From Methanobacteriota archaeon (GTDB lineage: Archaea > Thermoplasmatota > Thermoplasmata > RBG-16-68-12): DNA of 7,151 nt. Every line of letters begins with the position of its first letter. Position 1 is the first letter of the stretch. Made by a program: the position numbers and the translations under genes. The stretch spans positions 1 through 7,151 of the forward strand of contig VBME01000164.1 of the NCBI GenBank assembly GCA_005878995.1. Reading direction: 5' to 3'. The notes under the pieces are model-generated. The model did not search any database. It saw nothing but the letters and a program-made list of their open reading frames with translations, and was not told where the DNA came from. Shown here piece after piece: positions 1-5,395 of the stretch.

Positions 1-1
1 T

Positions 2-1504
2 GGACGGAGCGACGGTTCGCCGACGGGGACCCTTCCGGCCGGCACGACCTCCGCGACCCTTTCCTTGAAGACGGACGAGGCCGCGACGTGCCGGTACTCG
101 ACGGCGGCGGGGGTGGCGTACAGTCGAACGAGGGACACCTTCTCGACCACTGGAGGGACATCGCACTCGACCGCGGTCGGGGGACTCGAGGACGGGAGCA
201 CGTTCACGTTCTATGTGCGGTGCCAAGACCTCTCCCGGAACGCGAACCGGGACGACTACCCGATCCGGTTCTCTGTACAATCCGGGGACGATTGCGGTAC
301 TCCATCCGCGAACGCGTACGGTGCGTGGACGCCTGCCGTCGGGGCGTCCGATCCCTCGTCCTCCGGGCCCGTCGGGACCTGGACGTTCGTTCCGAGCCCG
401 AAAGTTGAGTCCGCGTCGCCGTCGATCATCGTCGACAACTCCCTCCAGGGGATTGAGGCAATCGCGCCGGACGACGTCTGGACGGTCGGGTACGCGAACA
501 ACCCGAACGGACCGCAGTATTCCATTCAGACCCTCGCCCTCCACTGGGATGGAAGCGCTTGGAGCATCGTGGCGACGCCGAACGCCCCCATGGACTGGAG
601 TCGGCTCTACGGCGTCGCCGCGACGTCCTCGAACGACGTGTGGGCGGTCGGAGCTTCTCAGGACGTCGCCTCTGTCCCTGGGCGGACCCTCATCGAGCAC
701 TGGGACGGGACGGCGTGGAGCATCGTGCCCTCCACGAGCCCGGGCGCCGTTGTGAACGAGCTGAGGGCCGTGGCGACCTTGTCCACGAACGACGCCTGGG
801 CCGTCGGCTTCTGCGCCGGATGGTACCGGTCGAGCACGCTCATCCTGCACTGGGACGGCGGGAGCTGGAGCCGGGTCCCGAGCCCGAATCCGAATGCGGA
901 ACTCGCGAGCAACGAGCTCTACGGGATCGCGGCGTTCTCCGCGGACGACATCTGGGCCGTCGGGGTTTCGGGCAACTCGTCGAACCCCTACGCGCCGCTC
1001 GCCGTCCACTGGGACGGCGCGGCGTGGAGCGCGATCTCGACGGACGGGCTGGGAGGCGGCGGCTACGGATCGTTTTTCCGGAGCGTCTCGGGGACGTCGT
1101 CCGGCGACATGCTGGCGGTCGGCGCGACCGTCTTCGACGCTGGCTTCGACGGCGGCATCCGGCATGTGGCCTTCGCCGCCCACTGGGACGGGGCGGCGTG
1201 GACCCAGATCACGGACTTCACGTTCCTAGACCCGGGAGAGTACTACTCTTCCACGAACTTCTACGGGGTCTCGGTCGTCGCGAGCGACTTCGCCTGGGTC
1301 GTCGGCGAGGCGTCGGGGGACGCATGGCTGTTCCACTGGGACGGGATGTCTCTGAATGAAGTCCCCGCCCCGGACCTCCCCTGGTATAACACCCTGTACG
1401 CCGTGGACGCCCTGGGGACGGAGATCGCCTGGGCGGCGGGCCGGTACGCCATCGAGGGAGAGAACGGGACGAAGACTCTCACCGAGAGGTACTCGGCGCC
1501 CTAG
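2..1504 (+). CDS. Surface protein with FN3-like domain and seven-repeat beta-propeller (5' truncated)
   Basis: The reading frame is open from base 2 with no stop, so the gene begins before the window; the TTG at 65 is not a credible start. About 500 residues are visible. Residues ~1-95 form a fibronectin-III-like module (LPAGTTSATLSL, CRYST, FYVRCQD, YPIRFSV) with a probable Cys pair. From ~124 to the end are seven repeats of the pattern N-x-L-x-G-V-A-A-x-S-x-x-D-V-W-A-V-G followed by H-W-D-G-x-x-W-S-x-V-P-S-P. The last repeat ends without the W-x-V-P-S-P strand, and the propeller begins with GTWTFVPSP, so the N-terminal strand probably closes the ring as in seven-bladed propellers. No catalytic motif is seen. 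Such FN3-plus-propeller proteins are typically secreted or cell-wall attached and bind protein or carbohydrate; the ligand is unknown. The 3' end lies in a tandem duplication. Confidence is high for the gene and domain types, low for function. Confidence 0.88.
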   Translation, partial: GRSDGSPTGTLPAGTTSATLSLKTDEAATCRYSTAAGVAYSRTRDTFSTTGGTSHSTAVGGLEDGSTFTFYVRCQDLSRNANRDDYPIRFSVQSGDDCGTPSANAYGAWTPAVGASDPSSSGPVGTWTFVPSPKVESASPSIIVDNSLQGIEAIAPDDVWTVGYANNPNGPQYSIQTLALHWDGSAWSIVATPNAPMDWSRLYGVAATSSNDVWAVGASQDVASVPGRTLIEHWDGTAWSIVPSTSPGAVVNELRAVATLSTNDAWAVGFCAGWYRSSTLILHWDGGSWSRVPSPNPNAELASNELYGIAAFSADDIWAVGVSGNSSNPYAPLAVHWDGAAWSAISTDGLGGGGYGSFFRSVSGTSSGDMLAVGATVFDAGFDGGIRHVAFAAHWDGAAWTQITDFTFLDPGEYYSSTNFYGVSVVASDFAWVVGEASGDAWLFHWDGMSLNEVPAPDLPWYNTLYAVDALGTEIAWAAGRYAIEGENGTKTLTERYSAP

Positions 1505-1696
1505 AGGAAGCATACGGTCCGGGTCTGAATGAAGTCCCCGCCCCGGACCTCCCCTGGTATAACACCCTGTACGCCGTGGACGCCCTGGGGACGGAGATCG
1601 CCTGGGCGGCGGGCCGGTACGCCATCGAGGGAGAGAACGGGACGAAGACTCTCACCGAGAGGTACTCGGCGCCCTAGAGGAAGCATACGGTCCGGG
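1351..1696. repeat. Perfect 173-bp tandem duplication of a gene 3' end
   Basis: Bases 1351-1523 and 1524-1696 are identical. The unit covers the last ~50 codons of the propeller gene, its TAG stop and 19 bases of downstream sequence. Copy 2 lies after the functional stop. Because 173 is not a multiple of 3, it could not extend the protein in frame even by read-through. Complete identity implies a very recent duplication or an assembly error. Confidence 0.95.
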
Positions 1697-1822
1697 ACAG
1701 CTCCTCGGTGACTTGGATCGACTCGGATTCCGGGATCGTGCTGGATGTAACCGTTACAAATATCTTGCGTTCGCTGGTTGTGGTGGTGTGGGACGTAGCA
1801 TGTCTGGGAATGTGGTGATTTC
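1697..1822 (+). promoter_or_regulatory. Intergenic region with TATA-like box and ribosome binding site for the next gene
   Basis: After the second repeat copy there is an AT-rich box (ACAAATATC, 1756-1764) in otherwise GC-rich DNA, which fits an archaeal TATA element. Transcription would then begin near 1785-1790. GGTGAT at 1814-1819 lies four bases before the ATG at 1823 and resembles an archaeal Shine-Dalgarno. No clear terminator for the upstream gene is visible. Confidence 0.45.
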
Positions 1823-2125
1823 ATGACAGACGTTCCCGGGTGGGTGCTGCTTGGACCCTATATGGGGTTGGCAGGTGGCATCCTCTGGCTGGCTTTGTGG
1901 TTCTTCGGGTTGAGACACTCGCTGGCGGAAAAGGGCTGGAAACACTTCTCTCTAAGTGTGCCCCTTCTGGGGATTTTCGTGCTGGCAGGCTCAGCTCTTA
2001 ATCTGCTGCTGGGATGGCCGCCGGCCCTGTCAACGGGAGTTGCACTAGGTTGGATTCTGTTGCTGGCGATTATGGTTGCAGGACTGATGCTCGATTTATT
2101 GAGAAGCACGCGCCAATCAGCTTGA
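1823..2125 (+). CDS. Small three-helix membrane protein, unrecognised
   Basis: This encodes 100 residues starting at ATG with GGTGAT four bases upstream. Hydrophobic segments at ~7-30 (VLLGPYMGLAGGILWLALWFF), ~43-63 (FSLSVPLLGIFVLAGSALNLL) and ~70-92 (STGVALGWILLLAIMVAGLML) suggest three transmembrane helices, with short charged stretches between (RHSLAEKGWKH) and at the C-terminus (LLRSTRQSA). No known family is recognised. Base composition is less GC-rich than the flanking genes: by hand count, 27/60 GC in 2041-2100, against 41/60 in 4021-4080 within the nitrilase gene. Several AT-rich codons (TTA, TTT, ATT) occur. This fits acquired DNA, but the gene lies outside the tRNA-linked repeat. 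Real gene likely; function unknown. Confidence 0.7.
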   Translation: MTDVPGWVLLGPYMGLAGGILWLALWFFGLRHSLAEKGWKHFSLSVPLLGIFVLAGSALNLLLGWPPALSTGVALGWILLLAIMVAGLMLDLLRSTRQSA

Positions 2126-2335
2126 TGTCGCTGCCCTCGAGGGCCCCGGAGCGTGAATGAGTTCTTCCATAACGACTTCCAGAGTTCCGCGGGGCTAGGG
2201 CGTGGATGTAACCCCGCGCGGGGATGCTCCCGACGGGGAGCAAACTCGTCCGGGTTTACTCCCAGTCACCATATATTCCTCGGCGAGGGTGTGGCATGGT
2301 CGAGGCCTAGCTCCTAGTCCATATCCCGAGCGCGG
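2126..2335. other. Intergenic region rich in palindromes, left edge of the tRNA-linked cassette
   Basis: No gene is seen here. The region holds a palindrome CCCCGCGCGGGG at 2212-2223, a perfect 6-bp hairpin with a GACG loop at 2226-2241, and an overlapping longer hairpin at 2236-2263 (GGGAG pairs with CTCCC and AAAC with GTTT, around one mismatch). The two hairpins share 2236-2241 and exclude each other. 2201-2237 is the partner of the repeat adjoining tRNA-Glu. The remainder (2264-2335) shows nothing recognisable. Confidence 0.6.
2201..2237. repeat. Left copy of tRNA-Glu 3'-end direct repeat (att-like)
   Basis: Aligned with an offset of 1271 bases, 2201-2237 matches 3472-3508 at 31 of 37 positions, with an uninterrupted 19-base core at 2219-2237 (CGGGGATGCTCCCGACGGG). 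Twelve of the core bases equal the last twelve encoded bases of the tRNA-Glu acceptor and T-stem side, in the same orientation. Weaker similarity to the T arm continues to about 2250. This is the expected position and orientation for the tRNA fragment left at the far end of an element integrated at a tRNA 3' end. Alternatively it is a relic of a duplicated tRNA gene. Confidence 0.7.
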
Positions 2336-2773
2336 TTACTCGCGCCTTGCGCTTTGCAATGCGAGGCGAACGATGTCGGACGTCCGGTACACGGCGAGGC
2401 CTCCCAACGAGACGAGCCCGCGATCCTCCGTCCAGATCCCATCCGCTTGGAGCGCCAATGCGAGAGCCACGTAGGGAGTGTCCTTTGGATCTCGCCCTCC
2501 GAGGAGGCTACCGGCCTTTCCAAGCTCGTCGACGTAGTCCGCCTCTTCATGCTCGGTAACGTGTCCACGAAGGATTCTTAGGGCTTCCTCAAGGGCGTCC
2601 GTGGTCTGGCCGCTCCGCCTCGCGAGTTCGTCGCGATGGATTTCTATCTCGTCGAACAGATACTCAGGCACATGCAAATCGTGCCCGCCCAGGACGAGGA
2701 GGCGTCGGGTCGTGGAGTCGCGCAGCAAGGCCGCGATCAGGATGTTCGCGTCGACGACCAGCTTCAGGGTCCA
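2336..2773 (-). CDS. vapC: PIN-domain toxin (VapC-like), start codon disrupted
   Basis: The frame reads KLVVDANILIAALLRDS, then PEYLFDEIEIH, then DPKDTPYVALALAL and IWTEDRGL. Together these give the Asp, Glu, Asp, Asp set of a PIN-domain metal-dependent RNase, the toxin half of VapBC systems. Total length (~145 residues) is normal for the family. The frame has no ATG, GTG or TTG before the first catalytic Asp; the TTG at 2728 would delete that Asp. An ATG at 2774-2772 overlaps the antitoxin stop (TGATG) in the usual way but is one base out of frame; removing one C from the CCC at 2769-2767 would give MDLKLVVDAN. In the present sequence the toxin frame directly continues the antitoxin frame after its TGA. 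It may be an inactivated toxin, a sequencing indel, a CTG start at 2767, or a recoded product. Family call is strong, activity uncertain. Confidence 0.85.
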   Translation of the reverse strand, partial: WTLKLVVDANILIAALLRDSTTRRLLVLGGHDLHVPEYLFDEIEIHRDELARRSGQTTDALEEALRILRGHVTEHEEADYVDELGKAGSLLGGRDPKDTPYVALALALQADGIWTEDRGLVSLGGLAVYRTSDIVRLALQSARRE

Positions 2774-3016
2774 TCACCTAGGCCCCGTCGCCCTCCGCTT
2801 CCGATGCTTCTTCCAGACGCCCTCCTTCACCGACTTGGCGACATTTTCCACGGCTTCGTCCGTGAGCTTGCTGCCGCTCAGCAAGGCATCGAGCCGACGG
2901 AGGTCGTCGAGCTTCTTCGCGAGCGCCTGGCGGGCCACCTCGCTCCATCGAATTTCGGGATGCTTCTTCATTTCCTCGTAGAGGTCGTCAGGGACGCTGA
3001 GAGTGAGATTGGTCAT
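2774..3016 (-). CDS. vapB: Ribbon-helix-helix antitoxin (VapB-like)
   Basis: This encodes 80 residues from ATG at 3016. The N-terminus TNLTLSVPDDLYEEMKKHPEI is the beta strand plus first helix of an RHH (MetJ/Arc-like) DNA-binding domain. WSEVARQALAKKLDDL forms the second helix. The basic, Trp-containing C-terminal part (SVKEGVWKKHRKRR) resembles the toxin-binding tail of archaeal VapB proteins that accompany PIN toxins. The gene precedes the PIN toxin, with the TGA stop overlapping the toxin's expected ATG. It would neutralise the toxin and repress its own promoter. That promoter carries a TATA-like box about 29 bases upstream and two operator-like repeats, so the transcript is probably leaderless or nearly so. 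Confidence 0.9.
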   Translation of the reverse strand: MTNLTLSVPDDLYEEMKKHPEIRWSEVARQALAKKLDDLRRLDALLSGSKLTDEAVENVAKSVKEGVWKKHRKRRATGPR

Positions 3017-3026
3017 TGTCGAGTCC

Positions 3027-3058
3027 TACGTGTTCCCACGTACTTAAGTGTTCGCACG
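3027..3058 (-). promoter_or_regulatory. vapB promoter with TATA-like box and duplicated operator-like repeats
   Basis: On the minus strand ACTTAAGT (3049-3042) lies about 29 bases before the vapB ATG, the usual spacing for an archaeal TATA box with a leaderless start. Two near-identical 11-base repeats flank it: GTGTTCCCACG at 3030-3040 and GTGTTCGCACG at 3048-3058 (10/11 identical). Each has the inverted form GTG-N4-CAC, and their starts are 18 bases apart. The left one extends to a perfect TACGTG-N4-CACGTA (3027-3042). Paired short sites are typical for RHH repressors, so autoregulation by VapB is inferred. Confidence 0.6.
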
Positions 3059-3151
3059 GACTCCATGTGCAGGCAGGTCCTGCTCTATCCGGCGGATCTA
3101 GAGGCCCATAGAGTCCGACAGGCTTTCCAGGGCAGGTCCATTGGCCCGCCC

Positions 3152-3459
3152 ATGCCAGAAGAAGCACAGGGTCGGCGGCGTCGAAACCGCTGATCGATCA
3201 GCTCGCAGACCGCCATTCGGAAATCGAATCGCTGATCCGGACGGGTGCGAAGGCTTGGAGGGAAGCGACGCAGCCCGACAGGACCCACGACTGGTACATT
3301 TCCGTACTGCTCGTGCTTGCATTCCTTACTGTCGTGGGCCGGACGGCGGTATTGGGCGTGCCGGGCCCCTTCGACTCGAGTGTTGCGTTCGGCATGGGGA
3401 CCGCGATTGGCGCCCTCGCGCCGGTCCTGAAAGACTACTTGCTGCCGGTCGGCGACTGA
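3152..3459 (+). CDS. Small two-helix membrane protein, start unclear (possibly frameshifted)
   Basis: The frame ending at TGA 3457-3459 is open from 3112 and encodes IDQLADRHSEIESLI, then REATQPDRTHD, two hydrophobic segments (WYISVLLVLAFLTVVGR and FGMGTAIGALAPVL), and a short tail ending LLPVGD. This is protein-like: a charged amphipathic N-terminal helix, two membrane helices with a PGPFDSS turn, and normal codon use. There is no ATG, GTG or TTG before the first helix. An ATG at 3152 opens the neighbouring frame (MPEEAQGRRRRNR, then TGA), which would join the membrane frame if one base were added near the AAA at 3184-3186. A CTG at 3190 is the only other near-cognate start. No family is recognised. 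It may be a decayed gene or carry a sequencing indel. Confidence 0.5.
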
Positions 3460-3471
3460 CCGAACTGCCAA

Positions 3472-3508
3472 CGCGGGAGTAAACCCGTACGGGGATGCTC
3501 CCGACGGG
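3472..3508. repeat. Right copy of tRNA-Glu 3'-end direct repeat (att-like)
   Basis: This is the partner of 2201-2237 (31/37 identical, 19-base exact core at 3490-3508). It spans the last twelve bases of tRNA-Glu, the discriminator position and about 24 bases of downstream flank. The flank contains the palindrome CCCGTACGGG (3484-3493), which corresponds to CCCGCGCGGG in the left copy. The centre differs (TA versus CG) yet both remain self-complementary. In addition GGGAGTAAACCCG (3475-3487) is the exact reverse complement of 2251-2263. Confidence 0.7.
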
Positions 3509-3568
3509 ATTTGAACCCGTGTCAGAAGCTCGAGAGGCTTCTATCCTTGGCCACTAGACTACGGGAGC
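3496..3568 (-). tRNA. tRNA-Glu (anticodon CTC)
   Basis: On the minus strand the acceptor strands GCTCCCG and CGGGAGC form seven perfect pairs with discriminator A at 3496. The D arm starts GTCTAGTGGCC, as usual for tRNA-Glu. The anticodon stem GAAGC/GCTTC encloses the loop CTCTCGA, giving anticodon CTC (3534-3532) for GAG. The T stem ACGGG/CCCGT holds the loop TTCAAAT. There is no intron and no encoded CCA, which fits an archaeal gene. Its 3' end is repeated 1271 bases downstream, suggesting use as an integration target. Confidence 0.97.
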
Positions 3569-3594
3569 GCGGGGACGCGCTAGGAGTGTAACGG

Positions 3595-3603
3595 AGATAA
3601 AGG
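3595..3603 (-). promoter_or_regulatory. TATA-like box of tRNA-Glu
   Basis: CCTTTATCT on the minus strand is centred about 31 bases before the mature tRNA 5' end. This matches an archaeal TATA box with a short 5' leader removed by RNase P. The adjoining GC-rich DNA makes this AT-rich box stand out. Confidence 0.6.
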
Positions 3604-3670
3604 TTGCGAGGAACCTCTGAACCGAGGAGCGGAGCGAAGCTTTTTCCCGCCCGCGATCCGTTGCGGCCCC

Positions 3671-4486
3671 GTGAAGGCGGTCCTCGCCCAGCTCGACCCC
3701 ACGGTCGGGGACAAATCGAAGAACCTGAAGAAGCTCGAGAAAGCAGTCGCGGGGGCGCAGGCGGATCTCGTCCTCGCAGGGGAACTGTACCTCACCGGAT
3801 ACATGGCCCGCGACGCGTTTGCGCAACTCGCGGAGCCGCTCGATGGCCCCGCGGTGAAGACGATCCAGGCCATTGCCGCGGAGCACTCGACCCACATCGT
3901 ATTCGGTATGCCAGAACGGGAGCCGGGCACGAAGCGCCTCTTCAACACCTCCGTCCTCGTCGCGCCGGACGGGAAGGTCGCGGCGTACCGGAAGGTGTAC
4001 CCCGCGAACTTCGGGCCGTTCGAGGAGGGGCTCTACTTCGCCCGCGGCGAGGATCTCGCGCTCGTCGACACGAAACTCGGGCGGATCGGCCTCCTCATCT
4101 GCTACGACACTTTCTTCCCCGAGCTCGCAAAGGCGTACGCCCTCGCCGGCGCCGAGTTGCTGGCGATCATCAGCGCTTCGCCCGCGACATCGAAGCCGTT
4201 CTTCGACAAGATCCTTCCCGCGCGCGCGATCGAAAACGCGTTGCCGATCCTGTATGCGAACCTCGTCGGGACCGAGCTGAACATCGTGTTCCAGGGCGGC
4301 ACGCAGGCGATCGGACCCCGGGGGGAGATGCTCGCGAGAGCCGAGGACTTCGTCGAATCGACCGTCGCAGCGGACGTCGACATCCGCGACGTCACCACCG
4401 CGAGAGGATTCCGCCCCACGCTCCGGGACACCCGCAAGGAATTCTGGGAGCCCGTCGCGCCGACGATCCCGGTTCGCCGAGCATGA
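3671..4486 (+). CDS. Carbon-nitrogen hydrolase (nitrilase superfamily amidohydrolase)
   Basis: The 271-residue protein is full length for a single-domain nitrilase-superfamily enzyme, which hydrolyses C-N bonds of amides, N-carbamoyl compounds or nitriles in the cytoplasm. The start is GTG at 3671, giving MKAVLAQLDPTVGD, the typical first strand. The catalytic Glu is E38 in GELYLTGY, Lys is K108 in YRKVYPA and the nucleophile is Cys C144 in GLLICYDTFFPE. The acidic residues around 118 (GPFEEG) match the second structural Glu region. All three catalytic residues are present, so it should be active. The substrate cannot be assigned; the short single domain excludes NAD synthetase fusions. No convincing Shine-Dalgarno precedes the GTG. 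A T-rich tract at 3640-3645 is about 26-30 bases upstream, so a leaderless start is possible. It is divergent from tRNA-Glu and convergent with the next gene. Confidence 0.93.
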   Translation: MKAVLAQLDPTVGDKSKNLKKLEKAVAGAQADLVLAGELYLTGYMARDAFAQLAEPLDGPAVKTIQAIAAEHSTHIVFGMPEREPGTKRLFNTSVLVAPDGKVAAYRKVYPANFGPFEEGLYFARGEDLALVDTKLGRIGLLICYDTFFPELAKAYALAGAELLAIISASPATSKPFFDKILPARAIENALPILYANLVGTELNIVFQGGTQAIGPRGEMLARAEDFVESTVAADVDIRDVTTARGFRPTLRDTRKEFWEPVAPTIPVRRA

Positions 4487-4509
4487 CCCTTCGACGGGGA
4501 TTGGACATC

Positions 4510-5316
4510 TCATGGATCGCGGGGCGCGGCCCTCGCGGCCCATTCCCGGAGGACCTCCGGCAGCGAGGTGCGGGTCTCGATTCCCTCCTGGGCAGCCCAC
4601 GCCTCGAGGCCCGGGAGGACCCTCGGCTCGACGACCAATCGGTACACGCAGACCGCCCCCAGCACGGGCGGGAAAATCCGCACCGCCCACAGGCCGAGGA
4701 GGAAGAGCGCGGACCCGTACGAGTATCCGGACGTATGGAGGAGCGTCACGAAGCCCGCGAGGAGGGCGATCGCTCCGACGGGCCCGAGCGTCCGCTCGAA
4801 CCACTCCGCCGGCCGAACGACTTCGCCCCGCGTCGGCGTGATGCATCGGAGTTCCAGCGCGTCGAGGAGCCACGCGCCCGGAATTAGGGACGTCAGCAGA
4901 CCGGCGAGGAGCAGGATCGGGAATGCGACGAGTCCCACCTGCAGCTCGTGCAGGTCCGCCGCGCCGAGGAGGTAGAGGATCTCAGCCATCACGAGCACGT
5001 CGATCGCGAACGGCCCTACGGCCATCAGGGCGGTGTCTCGGAACCGGACGGGCTCCGGGATCGGCACGCGCACGTAGACCCCGTTTTTCCCCAGGAGACG
5101 ACGATGGGCCTCGAACGCGCCCCGCGCGAGGGCTCGGGAAAACGAAGGGATGAGCCAGAGCGCGACTGGGACGAGGGCGACCGCGAGGAAGTACGCCGGC
5201 ACCTCTCGGATTCCGACCCGACGGACGAGGAAAGGGAGGATGCCGTAGTGGATGCCGAGGGCGACTCCGAGGACGACGACGAATCCGAGGACATGCATGC
5301 GCGCCGCGCGGTCCAC
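4510..5316 (-). CDS. Six-helix integral membrane protein, unrecognised
   Basis: This encodes 268 residues from GTG at 5316; an ATG seven codons in (5298, MHVLGFVVVL) is an equally good start and places the first helix at the very N-terminus. Hydrophobic segments lie at about 8-30, 38-58, 96-118, 126-148, 178-196 and 200-226. They are followed by a soluble C-terminal tail of ~40 residues (EPRVLPGLEAWAAQEGIET onwards). A basic loop after helix 2 (ARGAFEAHRRLLGKNG) suggests it faces the cytoplasm. No transporter or enzyme motif is recognised. It follows the SGNH hydrolase on the same strand with a 79-base gap, so co-transcription is possible. It ends 23 bases from the convergent nitrilase gene. 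Membrane nature is clear, function unknown. Confidence 0.85.
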   Translation of the reverse strand: MDRAARMHVLGFVVVLGVALGIHYGILPFLVRRVGIREVPAYFLAVALVPVALWLIPSFSRALARGAFEAHRRLLGKNGVYVRVPIPEPVRFRDTALMAVGPFAIDVLVMAEILYLLGAADLHELQVGLVAFPILLLAGLLTSLIPGAWLLDALELRCITPTRGEVVRPAEWFERTLGPVGAIALLAGFVTLLHTSGYSYGSALFLLGLWAVRIFPPVLGAVCVYRLVVEPRVLPGLEAWAAQEGIETRTSLPEVLREWAARAAPRDP

Positions 5317-5395
5317 GGGCGCCCGAAGACGGAGGCTCCATTTGCTCCTTGCGGCCCAGCATTCGATCGCAGTGCGCCCGAGGATACGCTAGGCT

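Noticed and set aside
1526..1711. Reading frame in the second copy of the tandem repeat as a separate small gene
   Set aside because: It is a copied fragment of the propeller gene 3' end with no start signal of its own.
2219..2335. A second complete tRNA gene on the minus strand ending at the left repeat
   Set aside because: Only the acceptor/T-stem 3' side is recognisable; no matching 5' acceptor strand, D arm or anticodon arm could be found.
2636..3193. 185-codon plus-strand frame over the toxin-antitoxin genes
   Set aside because: Antisense shadow of vapBC. Only its last codons (ATG 3152 to TGA 3192) may matter, as a displaced start of the small membrane ORF.
3554..4873. 439-codon open frame on the minus strand across the nitrilase gene
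   Set aside because: It is rich in Arg, Gly and Pro, has no recognisable domain, and runs antisense to a gene with an intact catalytic triad. High GC content makes such long shadow frames common.
3604..4887. 427-codon plus-strand frame overlapping the nitrilase gene
   Set aside because: Arg/Pro-rich shadow in another frame; the nitrilase frame carries E38, K108 and C144 and must be the real one.
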